This document shows, piece by piece, positions 25,222-33,391 of a DNA stretch of 48,948 nucleotides. Below the pieces are notes generated by a model. That model searched no databases. It saw nothing but the letters and a program-made list of their open reading frames with translations, and was not told the DNA's origin. Origin of the DNA: an uncultured Erysipelotrichaceae bacterium (GTDB lineage Bacteria > Bacillota_I > Bacilli_A > RF39 > UBA660); assembly GCA_902797995.1 (NCBI GenBank), contig CADBUX010000010.1, positions 1 through 48,948 on the forward strand, written 5' to 3'. The translations under genes were made by a program, and so were the position numbers. The first letter of the stretch is position 1, and each line of letters opens with the position of its first letter.

Positions 25222-25262
25222 ATTATACTCACTTTTTAGCACTTGTCAAGTGCGAGTGCCAA
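25222..25262 (-). promoter_or_regulatory. CIRCE-like operator overlapping the hsp20 promoter
   Basis: On the minus strand TTGGCACTC, nine bases, AAGTGCTAA (25262-25236) match the HrcA operator TTAGCACTC-N9-GAGTGCTAA with one mismatch per arm. The -35 TTGACA (25249-25244) lies inside it, followed after 16 bases by TATAAT (25227-25222). Repressor binding would block RNA polymerase. Confidence 0.82.
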
Positions 25263-25295
25263 AATATTTTATTTTTTTCATTCATATAATAAAAC

Positions 25296-25679
25296 ATGAA
25301 GAAAAAAAGTGAAGAAAAAGACCTATTATACTTACAAATATTTGGTTCTCTAATATTTATTATAACCATTATTGTATCAATTATACTAACCTACAATAAC
25401 ATTGAAAGAACGGATAAAAAGAAACCATTATTTAATCAAAAACAAGAAAATAATATTTCTTTAACAAATAGATTAATTATAACAACTATTGCTACAATAT
25501 TTACTTATATAAGCTATAAGTTTTATGAAATAAATAAAGAAAAAAATGATAAAATTTCAAAAAAAGAACTAATAGCTTCAATATTTGCACTGATCTCATC
25601 ACTAATACTCTTAAAAACCACTATAGAAAACATAAAAAGAAAAAGCGGAGACAATGATATTAATATTCCTATAATTTAA
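25296..25679 (+). CDS. Small membrane protein, unknown
   Basis: The 127-aa protein has three hydrophobic segments: LQIFGSLIFIITIIVSIIL (15-33), LIITTIATIFTYISY (58-72) and LIASIFALISSLILLKT (90-106). Lysine-rich loops lie between them. No family is recognised. It is divergent from hsp20 and its stop codon overlaps the convergent amidase stop by four bases. The ATG has no strong ribosome site, so translation is less certain. Confidence 0.5.
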   Translation: MKKKSEEKDLLYLQIFGSLIFIITIIVSIILTYNNIERTDKKKPLFNQKQENNISLTNRLIITTIATIFTYISYKFYEINKEKNDKISKKELIASIFALISSLILLKTTIENIKRKSGDNDINIPII

Positions 25680-26875
25680 GGAATCACAAGTACCTGTCCT
25701 ATACTTAAATTATTACCGGTTAAATTATTAGCTCTTTTTAATGAATCAACGCTTACTCCATAATTAGCCGCTATTCTATATAAAGTGTCTCCACTCTTTA
25801 CTGTATATGTTCTAGAAGTAGAAGCAGGTATTCTAAGGATTTGTCCTATACTTAAATTATTACTTGTTAGGTTGTTAAAACTCTTTAAAGCATCTACCGT
25901 AATTCCATAACTATTTGCTATTTTATAAAGAGTATCACCTGCCTGTACAGAATATGTTTGAGATGGAGTGCTAGAACCATTTGGAATAACAAGAATCTGT
26001 CCTATACTTAAAAGATTATTTGTTAAGTTATTTACATTTTTTAAAGCATCTACTGTTACACCATAATTACCTGCAATCTTATATAAGCTATCTCCACTCT
26101 TAACAACATATGTATTTGATGGAGAAGGAGGAATTGAAGGGTCCATTGGACTTCCCCCAGTAGTACCCGGAATAATTAGTACTTGTCCTATATTTAAAAG
26201 ATTACTAGTCAAATTATTAGCTTTCTTAAGTGCATCCACACTTATTCCAAAGTTACTAGCAATTTTATAAAGACTATCACCTTTTTCTACCACATAATAA
26301 TCAGTACCAATAGGAACATACTGATAACCAGTATACATTGCAATCGCACGAACTACAGCTTCAGCATAATCTAAATAATTGTTTTTCATTCTATTTGCAT
26401 CACTACTATTATCTACATAACCATAACTAACAAGAACAGTTTTATAATTTGGAGTATCTCTAATTATCGGATAATAATCTTTCGTAGTATTGGATGGATC
26501 CCTAAGTTGATAATACTTATTAACAGGATATCCAGCAAGTTCTATTTGATCTGCTATTAAAGAAGCAAGTCTGTCATTATCACGAAGTGGATAAACAATC
26601 TCTAATCCAGACTCACCTCCTTTATTAAGATGATTAGAAAGTACAATAACATTTCTATCATTACCATAAGAAGATTGTATAATACCAACCCTTTCATCAT
26701 CAGACAAAGTCCTATCCGTATTACGAGTTATAATATTAGGAATACCAAGCGCATCAAGTCTTTCTTTTATATAATTAGAAATTAATAAAGAATATTCTTT
26801 TTCAACAAGACCATTTCCAGAAACACCAGAATCATTACCACCATGACCAGGATCAATAACAATCTTAAAATTCAT
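25676..26875 (-). CDS. N-acetylmuramoyl-L-alanine amidase with four LysM repeats
   Basis: The 399-aa protein starts with an Amidase_3 domain (MNFKIVIDPGHGGNDSG, SNHLNKGG, YGYVDNSSDANRM; residues 1-180). Zinc ligands are His in DPGHGG, Glu in VEKEYS and His in SNH. Four LysM modules follow (about 197-240, 257-300, 309-352, 356-399), each like YVVKSGDSLYKIAGNYGV, with linkers of Pro/Ser. No signal peptide is present, as in CwlC-type mother-cell lysis amidases, so it may act in the sporulating mother cell or be released by lysis (inference). The ATG at 26875 has GGTGATG upstream. Confidence 0.9.
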   Translation of the reverse strand: MNFKIVIDPGHGGNDSGVSGNGLVEKEYSLLISNYIKERLDALGIPNIITRNTDRTLSDDERVGIIQSSYGNDRNVIVLSNHLNKGGESGLEIVYPLRDNDRLASLIADQIELAGYPVNKYYQLRDPSNTTKDYYPIIRDTPNYKTVLVSYGYVDNSSDANRMKNNYLDYAEAVVRAIAMYTGYQYVPIGTDYYVVEKGDSLYKIASNFGISVDALKKANNLTSNLLNIGQVLIIPGTTGGSPMDPSIPPSPSNTYVVKSGDSLYKIAGNYGVTVDALKNVNNLTNNLLSIGQILVIPNGSSTPSQTYSVQAGDTLYKIANSYGITVDALKSFNNLTSNNLSIGQILRIPASTSRTYTVKSGDTLYRIAANYGVSVDSLKRANNLTGNNLSIGQVLVIP

Positions 26876-26945
26876 TAACATCACCAATTAATTTTATGAC
26901 AAAAAAAAGAAATTATCATATTAATAATTTCACAAAATTAAAAAA

Positions 26946-27470
26946 CTATCTAACATTAACAGATTCTATTATTTTATCCTTAGCACTTAAGCAGATATTA
27001 GACTCTAGCTCATTACCATCTCCATGTTTATAATCGTCAATACTATATGTTAACAAATAAAAATATTTAGAACTTTCTACACCATAATAATAATCTAAAG
27101 AACCCCTACTTTTTTTCTCTATATAAAGCATCTTTATATCATTAATAGTAATTTCTTTTAACTCACTAATTTCATCGTTTAAATTAAAATGAATTCTTCC
27201 TTTAAACCAATTATTAAAACCATTATAATAATCCTTTTCATCAACATTAGCAGAAAAAGAACAATGAACAAAATTATCAGTATAACGATAATACCTACTA
27301 TAAGCATATTCCTCATCTCTTTCAAATTCTAAAGGAACATCATAACTTATCTCAGTAAATAAATTCTTAGAAAAACTATTTTCAGATTTTTTAACAAATA
27401 CAAATATACCCAAAACAATAGCAACAAGAACTATTATAACTATAGGAATAAATATATTTTTATTTTTCAT
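26946..27470 (-). CDS. Membrane-anchored protein, unknown
   Basis: The 174-aa protein begins MKNKNIFIPIVIIVLVAIVL, one N-terminal membrane helix, followed by an outside domain rich in Tyr, Asp and Glu (YSRYYRYTDNFVHCSF, RGSLDYYYGVESSKYFYLL). No family is recognised. GGGTGATA precedes the ATG at 27470. It sits between the LysM amidase and the ABC permease, all on the minus strand. Confidence 0.6.
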   Translation of the reverse strand: MKNKNIFIPIVIIVLVAIVLGIFVFVKKSENSFSKNLFTEISYDVPLEFERDEEYAYSRYYRYTDNFVHCSFSANVDEKDYYNGFNNWFKGRIHFNLNDEISELKEITINDIKMLYIEKKSRGSLDYYYGVESSKYFYLLTYSIDDYKHGDGNELESNICLSAKDKIIESVNVR

Positions 27471-27496
27471 AGTATCACCCACAAAAATTATATCAC

Positions 27497-27524
27497 AAAA
27501 AAAGTCATAATAAATGACTTTTTA
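27497..27524 (-). terminator. Terminator of the ABC exporter operon
   Basis: On the minus strand AAAAAGTCAT pairs with ATGACTTTTT around TTATT, followed by TTG. It lies just after the permease stop. Confidence 0.7.
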
Positions 27525-27544
27525 ACAATAACAAAGTATCCCCC

Positions 27545-29932
27545 CTACTCATTTCCTTTTAAACTAGTAACCATATCAATATTCTTTATCTTTCTAGCTA
27601 AGAACCTAGAAACTAAGTACGAAACAATAAACGTTCCAATCGCCGCAATAACATAAGTTCTAATAGTTATATTTGCACCAAAATCATAATGCTCCTCAAT
27701 TGCAGTTTTAAATAACCAATCAGTTAAATAATATCCAAAAGGAATCCCAATTACAATAGAAATAATTGCAATCCAATTGTTTTGCTTTGTAAAAATATTC
27801 TTTATTCTCTTGTCACTAAATCCAAGAACTTTTAAAGTAGCAAACTGATATTCCTTTTCAGTATAAGAAAGTATTCCCAAATTATAAATAATAACGCAAC
27901 CAAGAACAACAGCAACTCCAATAATTAAAACAAGCATTTCCTTCATCATAGAAAGCATATTATTCATTCCATCTTTTAAAGATAGGATGTTTTGAATAGT
28001 TTCTACATTTTTTATTTCTTTAACTTTACCTAAATCTTTATTAGTGTACATAGCATCTGGAATATACTCTACTCCAAGACTTTCCAAATACCTTCTTGTC
28101 ATAGTAATATTCTGATTTTGAGGATCTCTGTTAAAACCTACAATCTCTGAAGTATAATACTTAGAATCACCATATATATGCCAAGTTATTTTATCGCCAA
28201 GATTATACCCTTTTGTAGATGCAAGTTTATAAGTAACATAAACCCCTTTATTAGAATTAACTAAAGTAAACTTATCGTTCTTATCTACAAACCTAACATA
28301 ATCTTTAGCATCAGTAACAAAAATATTATTAGATTCGCGTTTGTCTCCACTTTTTATTTCAATTCCATATGTTTTAGAAGTTTTATCACCATACTCATCT
28401 TCCAAGAATCTTACTTCCTCTTTAGTAATACCTTCTTTTAAATTAAGTTTATAATCAAAGTTATAAAGTCTATCAAACTGTAAATCCACAAAATAGTTCA
28501 TACTATCAAGCATACCTAAAGCACACACAATAAGCATAGCACAAGAAGCAACCCCAACAACTCCCATAAAAGTACGAATCTTATTTCTCATCATATCTCT
28601 TACATTCCATAGAATAGAAAAATTAAACCTTTTAAAAACACCTTTTGACGTAATATTCAAAGATTTGTTTTTAACATTAGGCATCTGATTTTTTAATGTT
28701 TCCGCAGGATTTTCTTTTAAAATACCTCTGCATGTATAGAAACTTATTAAAGCAATTACAACAACAACTAAAGCCGCTACTAAATAACTAGAATAAGCAA
28801 TTACAGGTTTACCATTAGGTATTTCAAAAAATGACATTTGAAGATTCATAAACACATTACCAATAAAGAAATATCCCAAAACAAGTCCAAATACTGATGC
28901 AATTAAAGATATCCAGAAACCATACCCTATATAATTAAACAAAACCTTTCTATTGCTAAAGCCTAAAGCTTTTAAAGTTCCAATATTAACTCTTTCGTTT
29001 TTAACAACCCTAGTCATAGTAGTAACAACAGAAAGTAGTGCTATAAACAAAAATATTCCAGAAAACACACCAATATATGTTTTACCCTCATCTATTTCAC
29101 CTTGATAAGTCACATATGAAGATGTATCCTTAATATCAATAACAGCCTTTGCATTAGATACCTTATCTTCAATATTACTCTTAACAGAATCTTTGTTTTC
29201 TTCCTTATCTACATCTACCATAACATAGTTAAATACCAAGTAGTCCTTATAATTAAAATCAGGAACCATCATATCAAACATTTTTTTATCATCAATACCA
29301 AGCTTTTTCATAGCGTTTTCTTTTATAAAGCTTTCTGGTATTTCATTAATAGATAGATATGCAAAACCAAATTCCTTACGATCCGGATATAACTCTGATT
29401 CATCTCTAGTATCATATAGATGATCTGGCACGTTTATAAGTCCTAGAACCTTTTCTTTTAAATCAATTCCTTCATATCTAACAGCAATAGTATCTCCAAC
29501 AGAAATATTATTTTCTATAGCATAAAAGTTATCAAGCCAAACACCAGATTTATTTAAATCAAATCCCTTACCATCAATTACATAAAACTTACCAATATTA
29601 TTAGATTCAATAAAATTAAGAAGTAAAGTTTTATCTTCATCAGTAGTGCCAGTAATAGAAAGTTTTCTTTCAGCATCATTTACATTAGAAAGCTTTTTTA
29701 TGTTATCCAAATCATCACGAGTAAAATTTTCTCCAATAACATTTAAATCTTGTAAATTGTTTTTACCGTAAAACTTATCTGCAGTTGTGGTCATACCAAG
29801 CATATAAGCTTCAATACCAGAATAAACCATCACACCAATAAGAACCATTAAAAATATTGTAATATATTGAGATACATTTCCTTTTATATCCCTAAACATT
29901 TTCTTTTTTAACATACTACCAAACAACCTCAT
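27545..29932 (-). CDS. FtsX-type ABC transporter permease
   Basis: The 795-aa protein has an N-terminal helix (QYITIFLMVLIGVMVYSG), a large outside domain and two FtsX units. The first is near residues 290-400 (FLFIALLSVVTTMTRVVKNE, NIGTLKALGFSNRKVL); the second is near 660-790 (YNLGILSYTEKEYQFATLKV, LGFSDKRIKNIF). A further helix and outside domain lie between them. This is the MacB/YxdM-like layout of mechanotransmission exporters for peptides, lipids or antibiotics. It overlaps the ATPase gene by 17 bases. A start at 29914 (MLKKKMF) is also possible, since neither ATG has a clear ribosome site. Confidence 0.88.
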   Translation of the reverse strand: MRLFGSMLKKKMFRDIKGNVSQYITIFLMVLIGVMVYSGIEAYMLGMTTTADKFYGKNNLQDLNVIGENFTRDDLDNIKKLSNVNDAERKLSITGTTDEDKTLLLNFIESNNIGKFYVIDGKGFDLNKSGVWLDNFYAIENNISVGDTIAVRYEGIDLKEKVLGLINVPDHLYDTRDESELYPDRKEFGFAYLSINEIPESFIKENAMKKLGIDDKKMFDMMVPDFNYKDYLVFNYVMVDVDKEENKDSVKSNIEDKVSNAKAVIDIKDTSSYVTYQGEIDEGKTYIGVFSGIFLFIALLSVVTTMTRVVKNERVNIGTLKALGFSNRKVLFNYIGYGFWISLIASVFGLVLGYFFIGNVFMNLQMSFFEIPNGKPVIAYSSYLVAALVVVVIALISFYTCRGILKENPAETLKNQMPNVKNKSLNITSKGVFKRFNFSILWNVRDMMRNKIRTFMGVVGVASCAMLIVCALGMLDSMNYFVDLQFDRLYNFDYKLNLKEGITKEEVRFLEDEYGDKTSKTYGIEIKSGDKRESNNIFVTDAKDYVRFVDKNDKFTLVNSNKGVYVTYKLASTKGYNLGDKITWHIYGDSKYYTSEIVGFNRDPQNQNITMTRRYLESLGVEYIPDAMYTNKDLGKVKEIKNVETIQNILSLKDGMNNMLSMMKEMLVLIIGVAVVLGCVIIYNLGILSYTEKEYQFATLKVLGFSDKRIKNIFTKQNNWIAIISIVIGIPFGYYLTDWLFKTAIEEHYDFGANITIRTYVIAAIGTFIVSYLVSRFLARKIKNIDMVTSLKGNE

Positions 29933-30626
29933 CTATTTTTTTAGGATTATTATTAACAGTATTAGATTCAACTTCACCATTTTTAAGTCTAATTACACGA
30001 TCTGCAATATCTGCAATTAAAGAATTATGAGTAACTATTATTACGGTATTTGCACCATTTCGTTCATCACATTGCTTTCTTAATAATTTTAAAACCTCCA
30101 CACCTGTTTTTGAATCAAGTGCACCGGTAGGTTCATCTGCAAGTATTATCTCAGGATCTTTTGCAATAGCACGAGCTACTGCGACTCTTTGTTGTTCCCC
30201 GCCAGAAAGTTGACTAGGAAACTTATCTGCATGCTCATCAAGACCCACTGATTTTAAAACATCTATAGACTTTTTAGGTTTTTTAACAATATCCTTAACA
30301 AGTTCAACATTTTCATAAGCTGTAAGTGTTGGTAATATATTATAAAATTGAAATATAAACCCGACATTTTCTGCTCTATAACAAGTAAGTTCTTTATCAC
30401 TCATTTTAGATACTTCTTTATCACCAATAAAAATATCACCAGAAGTAACTTTATCCATACCTCCAAGTAAATTAAGAAGTGTACTTTTACCAGCCCCACT
30501 TGGGCCAAGTATAACTACAAATTCGCCTTTATTAATAAAAAAAGAGCAGTCATTTAAAGCATTAAAACTCTTCTCACCAACAATATAAGTCTTTTTAACA
30601 TTATTAAATCTTATAAATTCTTTCAT
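29916..30626 (-). CDS. ABC transporter ATP-binding protein (MacB/LolD type)
   Basis: The 236-aa protein has Walker [13 protein letters not shown], the Q-loop [20 protein letters not shown], signature [14 protein letters not shown], Walker [13 protein letters not shown] and the H-loop IIVTHN. The TGALDS and FYNLxPxLTxxENV forms are typical of exporters paired with FtsX permeases. GGAGGCG precedes the ATG at 30626. It forms a two-gene operon with the permease, divergent from a TetR regulator. Confidence 0.93.
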   Translation of the reverse strand: MKEFIRFNNVKKTYIVGEKSFNALNDCSFFINKGEFVVILGPSGAGKSTLLNLLGGMDKVTSGDIFIGDKEVSKMSDKELTCYRAENVGFIFQFYNILPTLTAYENVELVKDIVKKPKKSIDVLKSVGLDEHADKFPSQLSGGEQQRVAVARAIAKDPEIILADEPTGALDSKTGVEVLKLLRKQCDERNGANTVIIVTHNSLIADIADRVIRLKNGEVESNTVNNNPKKIDEVVW

Positions 30627-30642
30627 ATACGCCTCCATAAAT

Positions 30643-30671
30643 ATGAGAATTATCTCATGTTTATAATTATA
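30643..30671 (-). promoter_or_regulatory. ABC operon -10 region and candidate TetR operator
   Basis: The dyad ATGAGA-ATTA-TCTCAT (30643-30658) lies just downstream of the ABC promoter's -10 TATAAT (30671-30666), whose -35 TTGACT (30694-30689) is 17 bases further up. It would cover the transcription start, a standard repressor position. Confidence 0.55.
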
Positions 30672-30717
30672 CTTATATTTATTAATTCAGTCAACAAAAT
30701 ATGAAACATTTATCACA

Positions 30718-30746
30718 TTGCAATTTACAAAAAAGAATCTTATAAT
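30718..30746 (+). promoter_or_regulatory. Promoter of the tetR-FNT operon
   Basis: TTGCAA (30718-30723), a 17-base spacer and TATAAT (30741-30746), 17 bases before the tetR start codon. Confidence 0.65.
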
Positions 30747-30763
30747 AAAACAAAGGTGATTAT

Positions 30764-31378
30764 ATGAAAAAAAGAACCCCTACCCAAAAAAGATCTATAG
30801 AAAAGAAAAACAAAATAATAGATAAAGGTTTTAATCTTATATGTAAACAAGGTTATTATAATACAACAACAAACGATATAGCTAAAGAAGCAGGTGTTTC
30901 AGTAGGAATTATTTATCAGTATTTCAACGATAAAAAAGATATACTTATCGAAGGAGTAAAAAACTATATAAATAACATTCAAAATCAAACAATAACCATA
31001 TTAAATAATGAAAATTTAAACAAAAAAAATATAAACAAAACAATAGAAAATATAATAGATAAATTCATAGAAACACATACCATATCAAAAGAAGCACATG
31101 AAGAGTTATCAGCAATGTCCCACATTGATAAAAACATTTCAAAAATATATAAAGATTCTGAACTAGAAATGACCGAAAAAATTACACAAATTCTAAAAAG
31201 CAATAATATCGAAATAGAAAACAATAAAGAAAAAGTTCACATAATAATCGGTATTATAGAAAACCTATGTCACGAATTTATATACCACAAACATAAAAAC
31301 ATAGATTACAAAATAATGAAAAAAGAAGTAATAAAAACAATCAGTAGCATGATAAAGGAGGTAAACGATGAAAGATAA
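30764..31378 (+). CDS. TetR family transcription regulator
   Basis: The 204-aa protein has a typical TetR N-terminal DNA-binding domain: KIIDKGFNLICKQGYYNTTT, NDIAKEAGVSVGIIYQYFND and KKDILIEGV (residues 13-60). A divergent all-helical ligand domain follows. AAAGGTGAT precedes the ATG. It is divergent from the FtsX-type ABC exporter and overlaps the downstream transporter by 11 bases. The usual reading is repression of the exporter and of its own operon until a ligand binds; the ligand is unknown. Confidence 0.9.
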   Translation: MKKRTPTQKRSIEKKNKIIDKGFNLICKQGYYNTTTNDIAKEAGVSVGIIYQYFNDKKDILIEGVKNYINNIQNQTITILNNENLNKKNINKTIENIIDKFIETHTISKEAHEELSAMSHIDKNISKIYKDSELEMTEKITQILKSNNIEIENNKEKVHIIIGIIENLCHEFIYHKHKNIDYKIMKKEVIKTISSMIKEVNDER

Positions 31379-31958
31379 AATAACATTAATCAATAAAAGT
31401 ATTGGAGCAGCACTTTTAATAGCATTGGGAAACTTTGGACTTTTAAAACTAGGTAATCCAATAGGCCCAGTAATATTTGCCTTTGGCTTACTTGGAGTAT
31501 GTTATATGAGGCAAAACTTATTTACAGGTAAATGTGGTTTTCTAATAGAAGATAAAATAAAAATAATAGATTTATTAATTATATTAATAGTAAACCTAAT
31601 AGCAGGCTATCTATTTGGACTACTCTTTAGTATAGCAGATACAAGTATAATAGATGCAGCAATAAAAAAAGTATCTACTTGGGATCTATCAATAGCATTC
31701 TTTATAAAGTCATTCTTATGTGGAGTAATAATGTATATTGCAGTATATATGTATAAAAAAGGAACACCACTTGGAATAATATTTGGAATACCTTTATTCA
31801 TCTTCTGTGGTTTCCAACACTGTATAGCAAACATAATAACCATGGGAGTAGCAAAAACATGGCACACTTCAATTATAATATGCGTATTAGGAAACTTTAT
31901 CGGATCACTATTTATGTGGTACATATCAAAAGATAATAAACCAAAACAAAATAAATAA
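31368..31958 (+). CDS. Short formate/nitrite transporter (FNT) family protein
   Basis: The 196-aa protein has six hydrophobic segments. The FNT hallmarks are NLFTGKCG at the end of TM2 (family NxFTGN/ELFTG) and GFQHCIANII in TM5 (family GxxHxxANM, with the central His). Usual FNT channels have 250-290 residues, so loops and termini are much reduced. FNT proteins form pentameric channels for formate, nitrite, hydrosulfide or lactate. GGAGGTAA precedes the ATG. Overlap with tetR by 11 bases shows co-expression, an uncommon partner for an FNT gene. Confidence 0.75.
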   Translation: MKDKITLINKSIGAALLIALGNFGLLKLGNPIGPVIFAFGLLGVCYMRQNLFTGKCGFLIEDKIKIIDLLIILIVNLIAGYLFGLLFSIADTSIIDAAIKKVSTWDLSIAFFIKSFLCGVIMYIAVYMYKKGTPLGIIFGIPLFIFCGFQHCIANIITMGVAKTWHTSIIICVLGNFIGSLFMWYISKDNKPKQNK

Positions 31959-31966
31959 TAAGACAC

Positions 31967-31998
31967 ACAAAAAAGAATCGAATTACCGATTCTTTTAA
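31967..31998. terminator. Bidirectional terminator between the FNT gene and trpS
   Basis: AAAAGAATCG and CGATTCTTTT (perfect 10-bp stem, 31971-31996, loop AATTAC) serve both convergent genes and overlap the trpS stop. Confidence 0.85.
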
Positions 31999-33092
31999 TT
32001 ATCCCCATATTTAGAAGTTTGTTCTTCTATTAAATCTTTATCATCAAAATAATTTATTCCCATTGCATCTCTTACTTCTGCAATCTTGCTAATTGCTTTC
32101 TCACGAGCTTTTTGAGTACTTTTCATAAGCATTTCATAAACTTCAGGAATTTTCTTTTCATACTCTTTTCTTCTATTTCTAATAGGTTCAAGTTCTTCTT
32201 GAATAATATTATTTAAAAACTTTTTAATGACAACATCTCCAAGTCCACCTTTTTTATAATGTTCTTTTAATTCATCCAAGTTTTTATACTCAGGTAAATA
32301 TTTTTCAAAATGTTGATCTGTGCAAAAAGCATCCAAATATGTAAATACAACATTTCCTTCAATTTTACCAGGATCTTCAACCTTAATATGATCAGGATCA
32401 GTATACATACTCATAACTTTCTTTTCAATTACTTCAGCCTCATCTGATAAATAAATACAATTTCCTAACGACTTACTCATTTTAGCCTTACCATCAAGGC
32501 CAGGAAGTCTTAAACAAGCCTTATTATCAGGAAGCATCATTTCAGGATTAACAATAACTTCTTTATAAGAATTATTAAAAGATTTAACAAGTTCCCTAGT
32601 TTGTTCAAGCATTGGAGCTTGATCTTCCCCAACAGGAACTACAGTAGCATCAAACAAAGTAATATCTGCAGCCTGACTAACTGGATAGGTTAAAAATCCC
32701 ATAGGAAGACTCTTTTCAAATCCTCTTAACTTCATTTCATCTTTAATCGTAGGATTCCTTTGAAGCCTAGATAAAGTTACTAAGTTTAAATAATAAGAAG
32801 TTAGTTCATATAATTCAGGTATTTGGGATTGAACAAATATAGTGGTTTTTTCTGGATCAATACCACACGCTAAATAATCGAGTGTAACTTCTATAACATT
32901 TTGTCTAACTTTTTCAATATTATGAAAATTATCTGTTATAGCTTGAGTATCCGCTATCTCAATATAAATTTCATCATATTCACCAGAGTCTTGTAATCTG
33001 ACTCTATTTTTTAAAGAACCAAGATAATGACCTAAATGAAGTTTACCAGTAGGTCTATCCCCTGTTAAAATAATTTTTTTATTTTTTTCCAT
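31995..33092 (-). CDS. trpS: Tryptophanyl-tRNA synthetase
   Basis: The 365-aa class I synthetase has the HIGH-type motif GKLHLGHYLGS, the KMSKS-type AKMSKSLGN and the TrpRS core GFLTYPVSQAADITLFDATVV and VGEDQAPMLEQTRE. It attaches tryptophan to tRNA-Trp, whose gene lies 2.5 kb away. The family length is about 330-340; extra residues are mostly near the C-terminus. GAGGAGA precedes the ATG. No T-box core was found upstream, but a short reading frame with a Trp codon lies in the leader. Confidence 0.95.
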   Translation of the reverse strand: MEKNKKIILTGDRPTGKLHLGHYLGSLKNRVRLQDSGEYDEIYIEIADTQAITDNFHNIEKVRQNVIEVTLDYLACGIDPEKTTIFVQSQIPELYELTSYYLNLVTLSRLQRNPTIKDEMKLRGFEKSLPMGFLTYPVSQAADITLFDATVVPVGEDQAPMLEQTRELVKSFNNSYKEVIVNPEMMLPDNKACLRLPGLDGKAKMSKSLGNCIYLSDEAEVIEKKVMSMYTDPDHIKVEDPGKIEGNVVFTYLDAFCTDQHFEKYLPEYKNLDELKEHYKKGGLGDVVIKKFLNNIIQEELEPIRNRRKEYEKKIPEVYEMLMKSTQKAREKAISKIAEVRDAMGINYFDDKDLIEEQTSKYGDN

Positions 33093-33391
33093 TTTTAATC
33101 TCCTCTTTCTTATTTTTTACTAATTACTTATTATTAAAAAATACACCAGAGTTTTACAAAATTGTTCATAAACATCCCTTCTTAACAAATAATTATATTA
33201 TAAATCGAAGCTTAAGTAAACATATTTATCTATATTATTTCAAATATATTATATCATAAAAAACAAATGACTAAACCCGGTATAAACTTAAAAATTCATA
33301 AGAGAAAAACTACATTTAATAATAAAACAAACACAAAAACACAAAAAATAGCCATTTGCATAAGCAACAAAACATATTTATAATACCAAAT
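33093..33391. other. About 300-bp gap between trpS and the helicase gene
   Basis: This AT-rich divergent gap holds a candidate leader peptide (33134-33169, minus) and several TATAAT-like boxes (for example near 33245-33260). No T-box, riboswitch or repeat was recognised. Confidence 0.5.
33134..33169 (-). CDS. Possible 11-aa leader peptide MNNFVKLWCIF
   Basis: A short frame in the trpS leader with AAGAAGGGATG upstream of the ATG encodes MNNFVKLWCIF, with one Trp codon, and ends 41 bases before trpS. It could sense Trp-tRNA supply, but a single Trp codon and no clear terminator/antiterminator pair keep this speculative. Confidence 0.25.
   Translation of the reverse strand: MNNFVKLWCIF

Noticed and set aside
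25690-26300. Tandem DNA repeats suggesting a satellite or CRISPR
   Set aside because: They are the codons of four LysM modules in the amidase and diverge at the DNA level.
33093-33300. T-box upstream of trpS
   Set aside because: No AGGGTGGNACCGCG-like core or specifier loop was found in this region.
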